A stretch of 64,000 nt of DNA from Nostoc sp. 'Peltigera membranacea cyanobiont' N6 (GTDB lineage: Bacteria > Cyanobacteriota > Cyanobacteriia > Cyanobacteriales > Nostocaceae): assembly GCF_002949735.1 (NCBI RefSeq), contig NZ_CP026681.1, forward strand, positions 7,346,501-7,410,500, given 5' to 3'. Shown here in pieces: positions 18,517 through 28,319 of this stretch; within the stretch, counting starts at the first letter, position 1, and the number at the start of each line of letters is the position of its first letter. The notes under the pieces are model-generated. The model was not told where the DNA came from and ran no database searches. It saw nothing but the letters and a program-made list of their open reading frames with translations. A program made the position numbers and the translations under genes.

Positions 18517-18794
18517 TAGTACCCAGCTATTACACACCTCCTAAATCATAGTCAACAGGAAGGACTACGGGTAGATTCTATAAATTGCTCAAAGATATTT
18601 AGTTATTGCGTAATACCTGAGTTATTGATAATATAGGCGTTGTGTAATACCTAAAATATTTATGATAGAGGGCAAAAATCCTCATAATTTTGTTTGCTGT
18701 GGAGAGAAAGGTGTGGAAGGCGATCGCTACAAACTTGAAACACTTTGGAATTTACAAAAATATTCTTTTCAGGTTTCAACATGACAAAGAATCT

Positions 18795-20696
18795 ATGCTT
18801 GGCTTTTTTCCAGCCCCTTATCCAGATGAAATTTTATACAGTATTTTGGCTCGTTACCACATTAGGAGTGGTAACACTAGTCCAAAAATAACTCTAAGGG
18901 AGCTATTTAATTCTCAAGATGTAATAGCTACTGTTGACTTACCTTCTAACCTTAATTCGTTGATTGAGAATCTACAATTTATCTCGAATTATCAAGTAGA
19001 AGATTTGATATATAAATATACCCTCTATCCTTTCTACAGTGTTTTTCTGCCACCGAAAAGAGCTAGTCAGGTGATGGAGTCTATGAAAGCAGATTTCGGA
19101 GGAGATATTCATACCAGAACCGGAATTATGGCGAGTTCGTTAAAGATGCAGAGGTATCTGCGATTTTGCCCAAAATGTTTGGAAGAAGATTTGCAAAACT
19201 ATGGGGAGTCCTACTGGCATAGACTACATCAAACACCAGGGGTTCTGGTTTGCCCAGTTCATGGTGTGACTTTGCAAGATAGCACAATTCCCATACAAGG
19301 TTTTAACAGGCATGAATACCATGCTGCAAGCCAAGAAAACTGTCCTGTTGTACCGATACAACAGGCTTACAGTCAAGAGACTTTAAAGAAATTGCGACTG
19401 CTGGCTCAAGATATTTCATGGTTGATAACTAGTAATCTTTTCTCTAGAGAACTAGAGTGGTTTCAAAGAAAATATATAGCTTTATTAACTGAAAAAGATT
19501 TTGCAACGGCAACCGGGCGAGTAAACCAGAAGAGACTACTAGATAATTTCTTGTTCTTTTATGGTGCTGAAGTGCTTGAGGCTGTTAACTCAATGGTGAA
19601 TTACGAAAATGAGCAAAACTGGCTATTCAGCATTGTTAGGAAGCATAGAAAGTCATTTCATCCCATCAGACATCTACTCATAATTAGATTTCTGACGAAT
19701 TCTATCGAGGAATTTTTCAACACGGATTACCAGTACAAACCTTTTGGTGAAGGGCCTTGGCTGTGTCTAAATGCTGCGGTAGACCATTATCTTAAGCCAG
19801 TAATAACTAATCTTGTTGTCACTCACTGTTTGGATAATAAAAAGCCGTTAGGTACTTTTTCTTGTTCCTGTGGGATGGTTTATTGCAGGACTGGCCCTGA
19901 TGAAACTGATGAAGATAAGCAGCGAATTGGTAAAGTCAAAACATACGGTCAATTCTGGGAGCAAAAGCTAAAAGAACTGGTGGAAATCCAAAAATTAGGT
20001 CTACGAGAGACAGCAAAACAACTCAAGGTCGATTCCAGAACAGTAAAACGTTATACTGCCATACTTAAGCTAAAAACTTTTTGGAAATCTTCAGAGGAAA
20101 ATCAGCTAGTAGACTCACAGGAAGTTTTAGACTCAAATCTAAATTTAGCCAGTGATGACAAAATCAAATACAGGGAAGTTTGGAACGCTTTACAACAGCA
20201 GTACCCAGAAGCCTCAAAAACTACTTTGAGGGGATTAGGTAAGGGAACCTATATTTGGCTATACAGAAACGACAAAGAGTGGCTCAACAAAAATTCGCCT
20301 TCTTTAAAAGTGCCTCTCCCTTGCGTCGGTAAAGTTGACTGGACAGAAAGGGACAAGCAAGTTCTCGAAAAGGTAAAAACTGCTGTACGAACACTTCTGA
20401 GTGCAGAAAAACCCGCAAGAATCACTATTTGTAGGATAGGGAAAAGTATTAGCTTACTGGCACTACTCGAAAAACATTTGGCAGAAATGCCACTGACTAA
20501 GGTTTATTTAGAATCAGTCACAGAAACTGTAGAGGATTTTCAGATTCGGCGTATTAAGTGGGCAATTAAGCGGCTTGATGATTGCGGAGAAGAAATTCAG
20601 CCTTGGAAGGTGATTAGACTGGCTGCGCTACGAGAAAATTGCTCTGAGAGAGTACAAGCAGCTCTAGAAAGTGAGCTTTATAAGCAACCGAATTAA
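18795..20696 (+). CDS. tnsD: TnsD/long TniQ-family site-specific targeting protein
   Basis: This protein would bind the glmS 3' end and call TnsC to the attachment site. About 634 residues. Start ATG 18795 gives MLGFFPAPYPDEILYSILA, aligned with TniQ; an upstream TTG adds 35 unlikely residues. N-terminal TniQ domain with zinc motifs CPKC, YWHRLHQ, VCPVH. Then a second metal-type cluster CSCGMVYC near residue 358, followed by HTH-like segments (GLRETAKQLKVDSRTVKRYT) and a basic C-terminus for DNA binding. It is separated from the main operon by the array. Two TniQ-family genes in one element is the expected dual-targeting set-up of I-B CASTs. Confidence 0.93.
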   Translation: MLGFFPAPYPDEILYSILARYHIRSGNTSPKITLRELFNSQDVIATVDLPSNLNSLIENLQFISNYQVEDLIYKYTLYPFYSVFLPPKRASQVMESMKADFGGDIHTRTGIMASSLKMQRYLRFCPKCLEEDLQNYGESYWHRLHQTPGVLVCPVHGVTLQDSTIPIQGFNRHEYHAASQENCPVVPIQQAYSQETLKKLRLLAQDISWLITSNLFSRELEWFQRKYIALLTEKDFATATGRVNQKRLLDNFLFFYGAEVLEAVNSMVNYENEQNWLFSIVRKHRKSFHPIRHLLIIRFLTNSIEEFFNTDYQYKPFGEGPWLCLNAAVDHYLKPVITNLVVTHCLDNKKPLGTFSCSCGMVYCRTGPDETDEDKQRIGKVKTYGQFWEQKLKELVEIQKLGLRETAKQLKVDSRTVKRYTAILKLKTFWKSSEENQLVDSQEVLDSNLNLASDDKIKYREVWNALQQQYPEASKTTLRGLGKGTYIWLYRNDKEWLNKNSPSLKVPLPCVGKVDWTERDKQVLEKVKTAVRTLLSAEKPARITICRIGKSISLLALLEKHLAEMPLTKVYLESVTETVEDFQIRRIKWAIKRLDDCGEEIQPWKVIRLAALRENCSERVQAALESELYKQPN

Positions 20697-20739
20697 GTTA
20701 ATAACACTTTCTAGATCATAGTTCTGTTGATCAAAAGCT

Positions 20740-20775
20740 TCAAACAAAAAAGAGACGTGTTAAATCCACGTCTCT
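20740..20775 (-). terminator. Rho-independent terminator for the minus-strand gene at 20800
   Basis: AGAGACGTG at 20751-20759 pairs with CACGTCTCT at 20767-20775 around a 7-nt loop. Read on the minus strand, the stem is followed by a T-rich run (complement of the A run at 20744-20750), as in intrinsic terminators. On the plus strand no T run follows. Confidence 0.75.
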
Positions 20776-20799
20776 AAGTGATGAGAAAAATATTGAGTT

Positions 20800-21132
20800 C
20801 TAAGCTACATCCGCGACCAGTAAGCCGTTGACAGCAATAATCAAAAGCAGCGCTGAATCAGAAGTGTCACAGCAATGTCTTTTATCGCTATTACAGGGTT
20901 GCGCTATCCATTTGCCTTCAAGATTCTGGTAAAAAGTTCCCAGAAGTTGGGAACCGTTCCAAACTCGATACAGTTCTCCCAAATCATCTGGCACTGAGTC
21001 AATTTCAATTTCTGGCGCTACTGCGTCAGCTAACTGGTCAACATATTCCTCAAACTCTGCTTGAGCCGAGGCTTGGTTGTCAAATTCATCTTGTACAATC
21101 ATCTGAGTAACCTCATTGATGGGGTTTAACAA
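20800..21132 (-). CDS. Small hypothetical protein
   Basis: A 110-residue acidic protein; a start at an internal Met (about 21102, MIVQDEFDNQAS) is also possible. Contains EFEEYVDQLADAVAPEIE, a central beta-like region (LYRVWNGSQLLGTFYQ) and a hydrophobic C-terminus. The middle resembles a small substrate- or effector-binding fold, but no family was recognised. It has its own terminator and is divergent from nothing; it is transposon cargo between tnsD and BREX. Confidence 0.5.
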   Translation of the reverse strand: MLNPINEVTQMIVQDEFDNQASAQAEFEEYVDQLADAVAPEIEIDSVPDDLGELYRVWNGSQLLGTFYQNLEGKWIAQPCNSDKRHCCDTSDSALLLIIAVNGLLVADVA

Positions 21133-21232
21133 AAGGCGATCGCAATCTTTGGACGGAGGGCGATCGCCTTTTTGCTTTCATCAATATATTAGTTACTTTA
21201 GTAGCTAAAAATCAATAAGTGTATCTAAAACT

Positions 21233-21526
21233 TTAATTTGTCACTTCGACCGTGCTTAAAAACTCGCTTACCGATATTTGTAATGCAGTACAAATAGATT
21301 CTAATACTTTTAAAGAAACGCTTTCAGACTCACCATATTCTAATTTTTTCAAGTTTTGATGGGAGCATTCGCCACCTCTGGCAGCAATTTCATCAGCTAG
21401 TTTCTGACGCGATTTTTTACCGCGCAATCGCTTTAAAACTCCACCTCTATCTTGGTTCCAAACTACAGATACAACATCTGCAATATAAATATATGTTTTT
21501 GTTTCTTTTTCACCCTTATTGCCCAT
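21233..21526 (-). CDS. XRE-family helix-turn-helix regulator
   Basis: A 97-residue protein with a Cro/C1-type HTH in the central part: LKRLRGKKSRQKLADEIA then SHQNLKKLEYGE and LKVLESICTALQISVSEF, matching the five-helix XRE pattern. Its place directly upstream of, and opposite to, the BREX genes suggests it controls them, but no operator was identified. Genes of this type are frequent partners of phage-defence loci. Confidence 0.75.
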   Translation of the reverse strand: MGNKGEKETKTYIYIADVVSVVWNQDRGGVLKRLRGKKSRQKLADEIAARGGECSHQNLKKLEYGESESVSLKVLESICTALQISVSEFLSTVEVTN

Positions 21527-22035
21527 ATAATAGCTACAGCAGTAAACAAGTAATAAAATTTTGAGCTACTATAGTTTACAAATTATTAGGATTTAGGCAT
21601 CTCAAGTGAGCAAAGTTGCACCCAACCTTTAGGATAAGAGCGCTATTATCCAAGACGATACACAATGCAGGTTTTGCCAACACAATGCGTCATAGCCAAT
21701 ATTATGAGTAATTGTATAATCCTTAAAGAGGTAGCAAACAAGTATATATTAGGCTGATTGTTAATTTGCTAAAAGTATCAGTTTTCAAAAATAACTGAAC
21801 ATTTAGCTGTCTAAGTATAAATACGAGCTAAATTAATTAGTATATTCTCAAATTAATAAATTAGATGCCTACCTGGGTTATGACACAGTATAAACACGGA
21901 AGCTAAGTCAAGTAAGGATTTAAAGCAGAAATATATACAAAAGTATTTACGGCATAATGTGGCGGACAAGAGTATATAGAAATACAATGACTTGAATATG
22001 TTTTTCTACTCTTATTTGTCATAAGTGTATGCCTG
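21527..22035. other. Divergent intergenic region before the BREX genes
   Basis: About 510 bp, AT-rich, between the XRE gene and brxE. It should contain both promoters. No gene, clear operator palindrome or RNA element was recognised. Confidence 0.5.
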
Positions 22036-22569
22036 ATGGCACAAACTCTAGTAATACGCACGGATATTCCTATCATAACCCTTCGCCTTCAGGTACTTGT
22101 GCTGGCTTTGGGGGAAGTTTCAACATGGTGGCGAACTCAATATCTTTCTTCTGCTGGACTAAAATTTTTAGAAAGAATTTATCCACGCACAGCTTTTGCC
22201 GCAGCTATCCATGCTGCTGGTACGGCAGCACGTCCTGTTCACGATGCTAGTACTGGCAGTAACCAAATCTACCATCTGTTTCGCCTTCCTATTTCTATAG
22301 AACGGGAAGTTCAACTCCTACTAGCAAAGACGCAAGGAGCAAGTTTGGCGTTAGAAGTCAAACCTGCACTTGGGGATAAAGACAAGTTGATGACAATGTT
22401 AGATTCCCTTGCAACAGAAAAGTCTAAGGTAGCGGTTGGTGCATTACGTTTGGGAAGCAGTGCAGACGCATACCAACTGGCAACCTACAAACGGATGGCA
22501 GGAGCATATCTAAGAGGTTTTCAAACAGGCGATCGCATCTTTCCCTACATGGAGGCAGACCAGGAGTGA
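22036..22569 (+). CDS. brxE: BrxE-like protein (BREX accessory)
   Basis: A 177-residue protein. The pattern LRLQVLVLALGEVSTWWRTQYLSS followed by FLERIYPRTAFAAA resembles BrxE of BREX type 6-like systems ('...LGE..WW.t.fls..g...l.r.fPrt'). The role of BrxE is unknown. Its stop overlaps a GTG that precedes brxA, so the two genes are coupled. The call depends on the family pattern plus the brxA gene immediately downstream. Confidence 0.6.
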   Translation: MAQTLVIRTDIPIITLRLQVLVLALGEVSTWWRTQYLSSAGLKFLERIYPRTAFAAAIHAAGTAARPVHDASTGSNQIYHLFRLPISIEREVQLLLAKTQGASLALEVKPALGDKDKLMTMLDSLATEKSKVAVGALRLGSSADAYQLATYKRMAGAYLRGFQTGDRIFPYMEADQE

Positions 22570-22574
22570 TTGCT

Positions 22575-23420
22575 ATGACATCGGGTGACGCAGTGCAAAA
22601 GTCACCTCGTTACAGTATTGCGATTGTCTGTAAGGGAACTGCAATGGTGAACGAGACTCGCCATTTAATTCAACAATGGCATCCTACAGAAAATGTAGAT
22701 ACATTTGTTAGACGCGTTCAAGCTGAGGATCTGCTGGGACGGCAAACTGCCCAGCGAGCAAAGGATATTGCCCGAAAAGTTTTTGCAGCACGCTTTTTAC
22801 TACCAAATAACAAACCTGCTCGACTCCTTAAACAAATTGTTGAGGCTGGTCTTCCCCATAAAACTTTCGTAGAAATATTATTTTTATTTGCGTGTCGTGC
22901 TGATAATTTATTGTATGATTTTACGCTAAATATTTACTGGGCAGCAGTAGCGCAAAGACGAAAGAAAATTTTCACGCAAGACGTTTTAGACTTCTTCGAG
23001 TCAGCTGCTGTTGATGGGCGAATTCTCTCTCCTTGGTCTGAGGGAACACAGGTGCGGACAGCCAGGGGATTGTTAGCAACGTTGCGCGATGTTGGCTTTT
23101 TACGCAACGTTAGTCATGGTAAATCAGAGCGAGAAATTGTTCCCTACTACATATCTGATGAAGGTGTAGCTTGCCTTGCACGATATCTCCATGAATCAGG
23201 AATTTCTAACTCAGCTTTGTGTGAACACCGAGACTGGAGTCTTTTTGGTCTAAATCGTGAACAAGTTTGCGATCGCCTAGATCAACTTGGAGAACATCGT
23301 GGATTAATCATACAAAAAGCTGGGTCAGTAGTCAGCATCACTTGGAAAATCAACTTTATGGAGGAACTTATTAATCCTACATTCCGCACTTCAATTAGTA
23401 GTATCAGTAAACTACGTTGA
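22575..23420 (+). CDS. brxA: BrxA (DUF1819) with 3' end replaced by IS sequence
   Basis: A DUF1819/BrxA-type small DNA-binding protein of BREX defence. The frame reads through to 23420, but from 23376 it lies inside the inverted repeat of an insertion sequence. The last 15 codons are therefore IS-derived, and the natural C-terminus may be missing. Seen: TAQRAKDIARKVFAARFL near residue 60, ILFLFACRADNLLYDF, and a winged-helix-like C-terminal half. ATG 22575 is preferred to the overlapping GTG 22566. The next expected genes, brxB and brxC, are absent. Confidence 0.75.
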   Translation: MTSGDAVQKSPRYSIAIVCKGTAMVNETRHLIQQWHPTENVDTFVRRVQAEDLLGRQTAQRAKDIARKVFAARFLLPNNKPARLLKQIVEAGLPHKTFVEILFLFACRADNLLYDFTLNIYWAAVAQRRKKIFTQDVLDFFESAAVDGRILSPWSEGTQVRTARGLLATLRDVGFLRNVSHGKSEREIVPYYISDEGVACLARYLHESGISNSALCEHRDWSLFGLNREQVCDRLDQLGEHRGLIIQKAGSVVSITWKINFMEELINPTFRTSISSISKLR

Positions 23421-25425
23421 GAGAAAATCTAAAATTATAATTTGGACACCCAAGTAACTATAAAGAAAAATAAATTATGCACTATAAAGATACCCAGCTA
23501 TGATTTTTTGTGTAAAAAGCTAGTTAGACAAGAATATTTAGTTTCAATTTTATTTAATTATTAGAACAGCAGTATGTCCAATAATTAATCAAATATTTTT
23601 AAGCTAAAGAATAATATTTTTGACAAGAATCAGGAAGGAACTGCAAGATTTGACAACGTTCTTCTGTTAAGTTAAGAATTAGCGAAATTCCTTGTGTAAT
23701 CAGAATGTGAACTCCTTGAAAACATTGAAATATCCAGCGCAATGTAGGACGTTCAGTTGGTTTATTCAATTGATTTTTAACTGTAGCTTTTTCGGTTTTT
23801 AAAGAGCTTCTTAGTTGTCTTTGTCCTAAATTATAAACCAAAAGACACAATCCCATTAACATCATCATTGTCTCTACTCGTTCGGGATTTTTCACAAAAA
23901 GACTATCGGCAAAAAATAAAGGATCTTTAATAAATCTAAATCCTCGTTCTGAGGATTGCTGTTGTTTATATATTCTCAGTATTTCTGAGGCTGATAACTC
24001 TGTTGTATCCAAAATATTAGTTGCTAAAATAAATCTCCCACAAGAATTTTGATTTTCCGTAATTAATTCCTGATTTTCTATCAATTCACCTACAACTTTA
24101 TAAATTACTTTTTTATCTTTAATTTCCTTCTCAAGAATTTTGACTTCCGAGATTTTATGATATTTTAGTTGGGACTCAAGTTCTTTAATTTTAGATATCG
24201 CTAAAGATGGCTGTTCAAATTCATATGCAGCTAACTTAGCTATTTGTTTTCCAGTTTTTAGGAATTCTGACTTGATTTTCTGTGTTAATTTCTTCAGGTC
24301 TGCTTTTTTTCTGTCTTCACTTTCTACTAATAACCATCTTTGTTCTATTCCCCCATAAGTCATTTTTTCTTCTTGATAGCTATATCCTTTTACTTCACTT
24401 TTATTTAGTTCTGCACTCAAGAATGCTTTTACCAAGTTTTTAGCTTTTTTAATGGATAATGGTACTCGACTTATCCATTTTATGTTCTCCATTAATTTCA
24501 AATTATTCTCGCTATATAAAGCACTATCAGCTACCATGATGCTTTCAAAATCTATTTGTTTAGAATACTCTACTAAAATTTTGCCAAAAACAGCTTTATC
24601 TGATTCATTTCCCGACCCTCCCCTAAAAAACAATGGAATATCTCCATCACTACTTACTATTAAATCTAAGATACATTGCTTTAAATCTGGTCTGTGGTCA
24701 CGAGAATATCCCTGTGTGATTACAATCGGATTATATGAAATTATTTCTAATTCTTTTTCCTGATTATCTAGGCGATTATTGTATTCTCCATGCAAATGCA
24801 AGGAAGTTGAATCTAAGTGAGAATATTTAGTCGATATTTTATATTTTTTGACTACTTCTAAGGCAATTATTAAAAATAATTTAGTCAGTCCATATCTGTA
24901 TATCTTATCCATAACTCTTCCCAATTTATCATCGTTTAAATCTTCTGGTTTAATTCCTTCTCCTAATAAATGTTCTATAGCTTTATCTTCAAAAAATTGA
25001 GAAAATAAATATAATGGTTTTGAGACAAAACCAAGCCCATTAAGAATGATTGCTTTGACTACTTCTCCTGTATTGATTTTTTCTCTCTTATCAATTAAAA
25101 ATATATCATTGATTTTTTCTACGATTCCTATATCATCAATTATTCCTGCTACTATTCCCAAGTGATCCAAGTTTTTACTCTCAAACTCTTCTTTTTGGTA
25201 ATCCATATTTTTTGTTCAATTTTATTTTATGAAAACTAATTATCATTTATTATCTCACCTTTTTTCTTCTGCATTTAGTGTCAATACCTTACTAATTTCG
25301 AGCAGTTAGCAAGATTTGCAATACTGTCTATATTAATTACTAAATAAATTAAGTATTTTTATTTAAGGCTTATCGAAAACTTTCATATCAGTATGTATAT
25401 TACAAAATGAAGTGCGGAATGTGGG
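23376..25425 (-). mobile_element. IS1634-type insertion sequence, no target duplication
   Basis: Imperfect terminal inverted repeats CCTACATTCCGCACTTCA (from 23376) and the same with one mismatch at the other end (ending 25425) bound a 2050-bp element. The transposase has the DUF4277 layout. The flanks (TTAAT to the left, CTAGA to the right) share no direct repeat. This suggests the element caused a deletion between its original site and the present right flank. Confidence 0.8.
23599..25206 (-). CDS. IS1634-family DDE transposase (DUF4277)
   Basis: A 535-residue transposase, apparently intact. Catalytic candidates: Asp in HLDSTSLHLHGEYN, Asp in IMVADSALYSE and Glu in SSERGFRFIKDPLF. The N-terminal DUF4277 region begins EFESKNLDHLGIVAGI. 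It is the only gene of its IS and is very AT-rich. It lies opposite to the BREX operon, so it would also block transcription from brxA into pglX. Confidence 0.92.
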   Translation of the reverse strand: MDYQKEEFESKNLDHLGIVAGIIDDIGIVEKINDIFLIDKREKINTGEVVKAIILNGLGFVSKPLYLFSQFFEDKAIEHLLGEGIKPEDLNDDKLGRVMDKIYRYGLTKLFLIIALEVVKKYKISTKYSHLDSTSLHLHGEYNNRLDNQEKELEIISYNPIVITQGYSRDHRPDLKQCILDLIVSSDGDIPLFFRGGSGNESDKAVFGKILVEYSKQIDFESIMVADSALYSENNLKLMENIKWISRVPLSIKKAKNLVKAFLSAELNKSEVKGYSYQEEKMTYGGIEQRWLLVESEDRKKADLKKLTQKIKSEFLKTGKQIAKLAAYEFEQPSLAISKIKELESQLKYHKISEVKILEKEIKDKKVIYKVVGELIENQELITENQNSCGRFILATNILDTTELSASEILRIYKQQQSSERGFRFIKDPLFFADSLFVKNPERVETMMMLMGLCLLVYNLGQRQLRSSLKTEKATVKNQLNKPTERPTLRWIFQCFQGVHILITQGISLILNLTEERCQILQFLPDSCQKYYSLA

Positions 25426-25506
25426 CTAGATACTTGGCTAGCTTCCATAAGAGGAAAACTACTAGAAATTTTGAATTTACGTAAGCGTATACGCATTAAG
25501 GGATAA
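25426..25506 (+). pseudogene. 3' remnant of a brxC-like gene
   Basis: Directly after the IS end an open frame of 26 codons (starting LDTWLASIRGKL and ending RKRIRIKG) runs to a stop 2 nt before the pglX ATG. Position and the closing 'L...l..gkrirl' pattern fit the extreme C-terminus of BrxC. The rest of brxC, and brxB, are gone. The identity is inferred from position and pattern. Confidence 0.55.
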
Positions 25507-25508
25507 AC

Positions 25509-26945
25509 ATGAGCTTTGATCGAGAAACCCTCAACGCCTTGGCCAGAATGGTTGCAGCTTGTCGCCGACGGCTGACGGAAGATGTAGAAAATCAACTTCA
25601 GCAGACTTTTGGGTTGTATCTAGATGGCACAATTCTGCCGTTATCCCAATTGACGCATTTGACAGAGGAGCAAAAGGTTGCAGCGCAAGCATTACGTGAA
25701 CTGCTAAACCACTTCAAAGCCAGCGATCCACAAAAAAGCTATCAATCTGCTTACAATCGCACAATTCTGGAAATCTCCTTTACCATCCTCAATCGTTTGG
25801 CAGCTTTGCGCTTGTGTGAGGAGCGGAATTTAGTAATTGAATGCGTCCGCAAAGGAATGGAATCTGACGGGTTTCGCTTGTTTGAAAGACTTGCTAATGG
25901 CAGTTTGGGGAGTCGTTACGAAACGTATCGGGTGTTTGTCGAGTCGATGTTTGACGAGTTGGCGGTGGATTTGGGAGTACTATTTGACCGCACTACTCCC
26001 CAGTCAACGATTTTTCCGAGCGATCGCGTCCTAACAGATGTCTTCGACTTGCTCAATGATGCCACACTGCGACCCATCTGGACTGAAGATGAAACAATAG
26101 GCTGGATTTACCAATACTTCAACCCACCTGAAGAACGGCGAGCAATGCGGGAAGCATCCCAAGCGCCTCGTAACAGTCGGGAATTAGCTGTCCGCAACCA
26201 GTTTTTTACCCCACGTTATGTAGTCGAGTTTCTTACAGAAAATACCCTTGGTCGCCTTTGGTATGAGATGCGCCAAGGAGACACTCGCCTCAAAGATGAA
26301 TGCCAGTATTTTGTCCAAAATTCTGAGCAATTCTCAGTTAGAAATCGTAAAGATCCTCGTGATATCAAAGGGCTAGATCCGGCAAGTGGTAGCGGTCATT
26401 TTCTACTTTACGCTTATGACTTATTTGAAGTCATTTATCAGGAAGCATGGGACGATGAAAATTCACCACCCTCAGAAGTTACGGGTAGAAAACTGCAAGA
26501 AGATTACCCAGCTTTAGAAGAATTGAACAGACAGTTACCTACATTAATTCTTAAGTACAATTTGCATGGCATAGATATTGATGCCCGTGCTTGTCAAATT
26601 GCCGCTCTTGCTTTGTGGCTACGCGCTCAACGTTCTTACCAATCTATAAAGATTAAACTAGCTGAACGTCCACCTATACAAAAAATCAATATTGTTTGCG
26701 CTGAACCCATGCCTGGGGAAGAAGAATTACTCGTAGAATTTATCACTGAATTGAATCAGAAACGCCCGCCAATTATTGGTGAATTGGTGAGAAAAGTTTT
26801 TGAAAAGATGAATTTGGCAGGGGAAACTGGAGCATTACTCAAAATTGAAGAAGAAATTCGTGATGAAATCACGCTAGCTAAAACCCAATGGCTATCTGAA
26901 TCTAGCCCCGAACAACCTACCCTGTTTTCATTACAAGAATATTAA
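25509..26945 (+). pseudogene. pglX: PglX adenine-specific methyltransferase, N-terminal part (in-frame stop)
   Basis: PglX is the BREX m6A methyltransferase that marks host DNA. This fragment holds the N-terminal region and SAM-binding motif I (LDPASGSGHFLLYAYDLFEV). The TAA at 26943-26945 is in the same frame as the continuation, where LAGITDEQFWNQVEDW follows some ten codons later. So a nonsense change, rather than a frameshift, breaks the gene here. The catalytic NPPF motif lies beyond the stop, so this product alone cannot methylate. Confidence 0.85.
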
Positions 26946-27767
26946 AATATTAACCAATTAAGTATATTTAATTTAGCTGGAATTACTGATGAGCAATTCT
27001 GGAATCAAGTTGAAGATTGGGTTATAGAAGAACTTCAGAACTATGCCAACCGAGCGACTACAGGACAAGTTTTCCAGCGTCAGCTATTTTCGGACGATGC
27101 AGTACAGGGATTTGCCTTTGTGGATATCTGCCGCAAGCAATTTGATTTTATCGTAATGAATCCTCCATTTGGTGAAGTAAGTATTCCTTCAAAACAATAT
27201 ATCGAAGAAGTTTATGGAGATACCAAAGGTAATGTTTATCAAACTTTTGTAGAATGTTTCCAAGATAGGCTAGTGCCGGGGGGATTTTTAGGGATTATTT
27301 CTAGTAGAACAGGCTTTTTCTTAGCACAATCAAGCGATTGGCGTGAAAGAATATTACTGCGTTTGTATCGTCCTTTATTGTTAGCTGATTTAGGTTCTGG
27401 TGTTTTAGAAGCAATGGTAGAAACAGCAGCCTACGTTTTACGCAGTATTACAGAAGAAGAAGACAGAAATTTAACTTTAAATATTGTCCCTAAGCTACTA
27501 GAAATTCCTCTAGATAGACAGAAATGTTTTAGTATTGCCAAATATCAGAAATATCGGGGCGGATTAAAGCGACATCAGGCTACTCAGGAATTAAAAAGAC
27601 TGTGCGAAACTCATTATATATCATTAATAATAGGTCATTTTATTCGCTACAAAGTTAATATTATTAAAGTTCAAAAGTCTGAAGTTCCTAGTTATTTACC
27701 ATATCCAAATTTAATTTGTTTTCGTCTGTTGGAAGAAGGAGATAAAGAAGGTGCATTGATAGATATA
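26946..27767 (+). pseudogene. pglX: PglX middle part with catalytic motif, cut by IS630
   Basis: In-frame continuation of pglX. It includes motif IV (FDFIVMNPPFGE), the catalytic site of N6-adenine methyltransferases, then AYVLRSI and target-recognition sequence. It ends at the IS630 insertion (TA at 27766-27767). Translation could restart at 27120 but would lack the SAM-binding motif. Together with the upstream stop, this makes loss of function very likely. Confidence 0.85.
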
Positions 27768-27773
27768 GGACTC

Positions 27774-28319
27774 CTATTTGATTTTTGAAAAAACTCCGTA
27801 CATCTGAAGAGTGGGGAAATCAAAGGTAGTGTGTCGAATAAACCACTCAAACATCCACTTCAAATGCGAGAATTTTGGGATCAAGGCACAGAAACGTCGA
27901 ACCCATGTTTTAGCTTGCAACCAAATATCCTCGATAGGGTTTTGTTCTGGACAATTAGGAGCAAAGCGAACGCAGTGTATTTTCCATTGCTCGGCTGGTA
28001 GACCAAGATTTACCTCATCTAAGAAGCCTCGAACTTCGTTGGAACGGTGATAACTAGCGCCATCCCACAAAATTAGCAATCGCTGGTTGGGGGAGTGAGC
28101 TAGCAAATACTGTAGGTAATCAATAGTATTTTTAGAATTTCCGCTATCGTAGGCTTTTAGTAGCAATTCTCGTTCGAGATAGTCAACTGCTCCATAGTAT
28201 GTCTGTTTATCTCGTTCGTTCACAACTGGAACTGCTATTTCTTGGTCAGTTTTCCCCCAAACATATCCACTTAAATCTCCCCATAGCAAATGGCATTCAT
28301 CAAGCAGCAACACTCTCAA
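27774..28319 (-). CDS. IS630 transposase OrfB (DDE catalytic part)
   Basis: A 181-residue catalytic half with Asp in LLLDECHLLWGD, Asp in LLILWDGASYHRS and Glu in CPEQNPIEDIWLQAK: the DDE triad of IS630/Tc1-type enzymes. It overlaps OrfA by 4 nt and is probably made as a fusion by frameshifting. Motifs appear intact, so this IS may still be active. Confidence 0.9.
   Translation of the reverse strand: MRVLLLDECHLLWGDLSGYVWGKTDQEIAVPVVNERDKQTYYGAVDYLERELLLKAYDSGNSKNTIDYLQYLLAHSPNQRLLILWDGASYHRSNEVRGFLDEVNLGLPAEQWKIHCVRFAPNCPEQNPIEDIWLQAKTWVRRFCALIPKFSHLKWMFEWFIRHTTFDFPTLQMYGVFSKIK

Noticed and set aside
23376..23420. Natural C-terminus of BrxA
   Set aside because: These codons overlap the IS terminal inverted repeat, so they come from the IS rather than from brxA.
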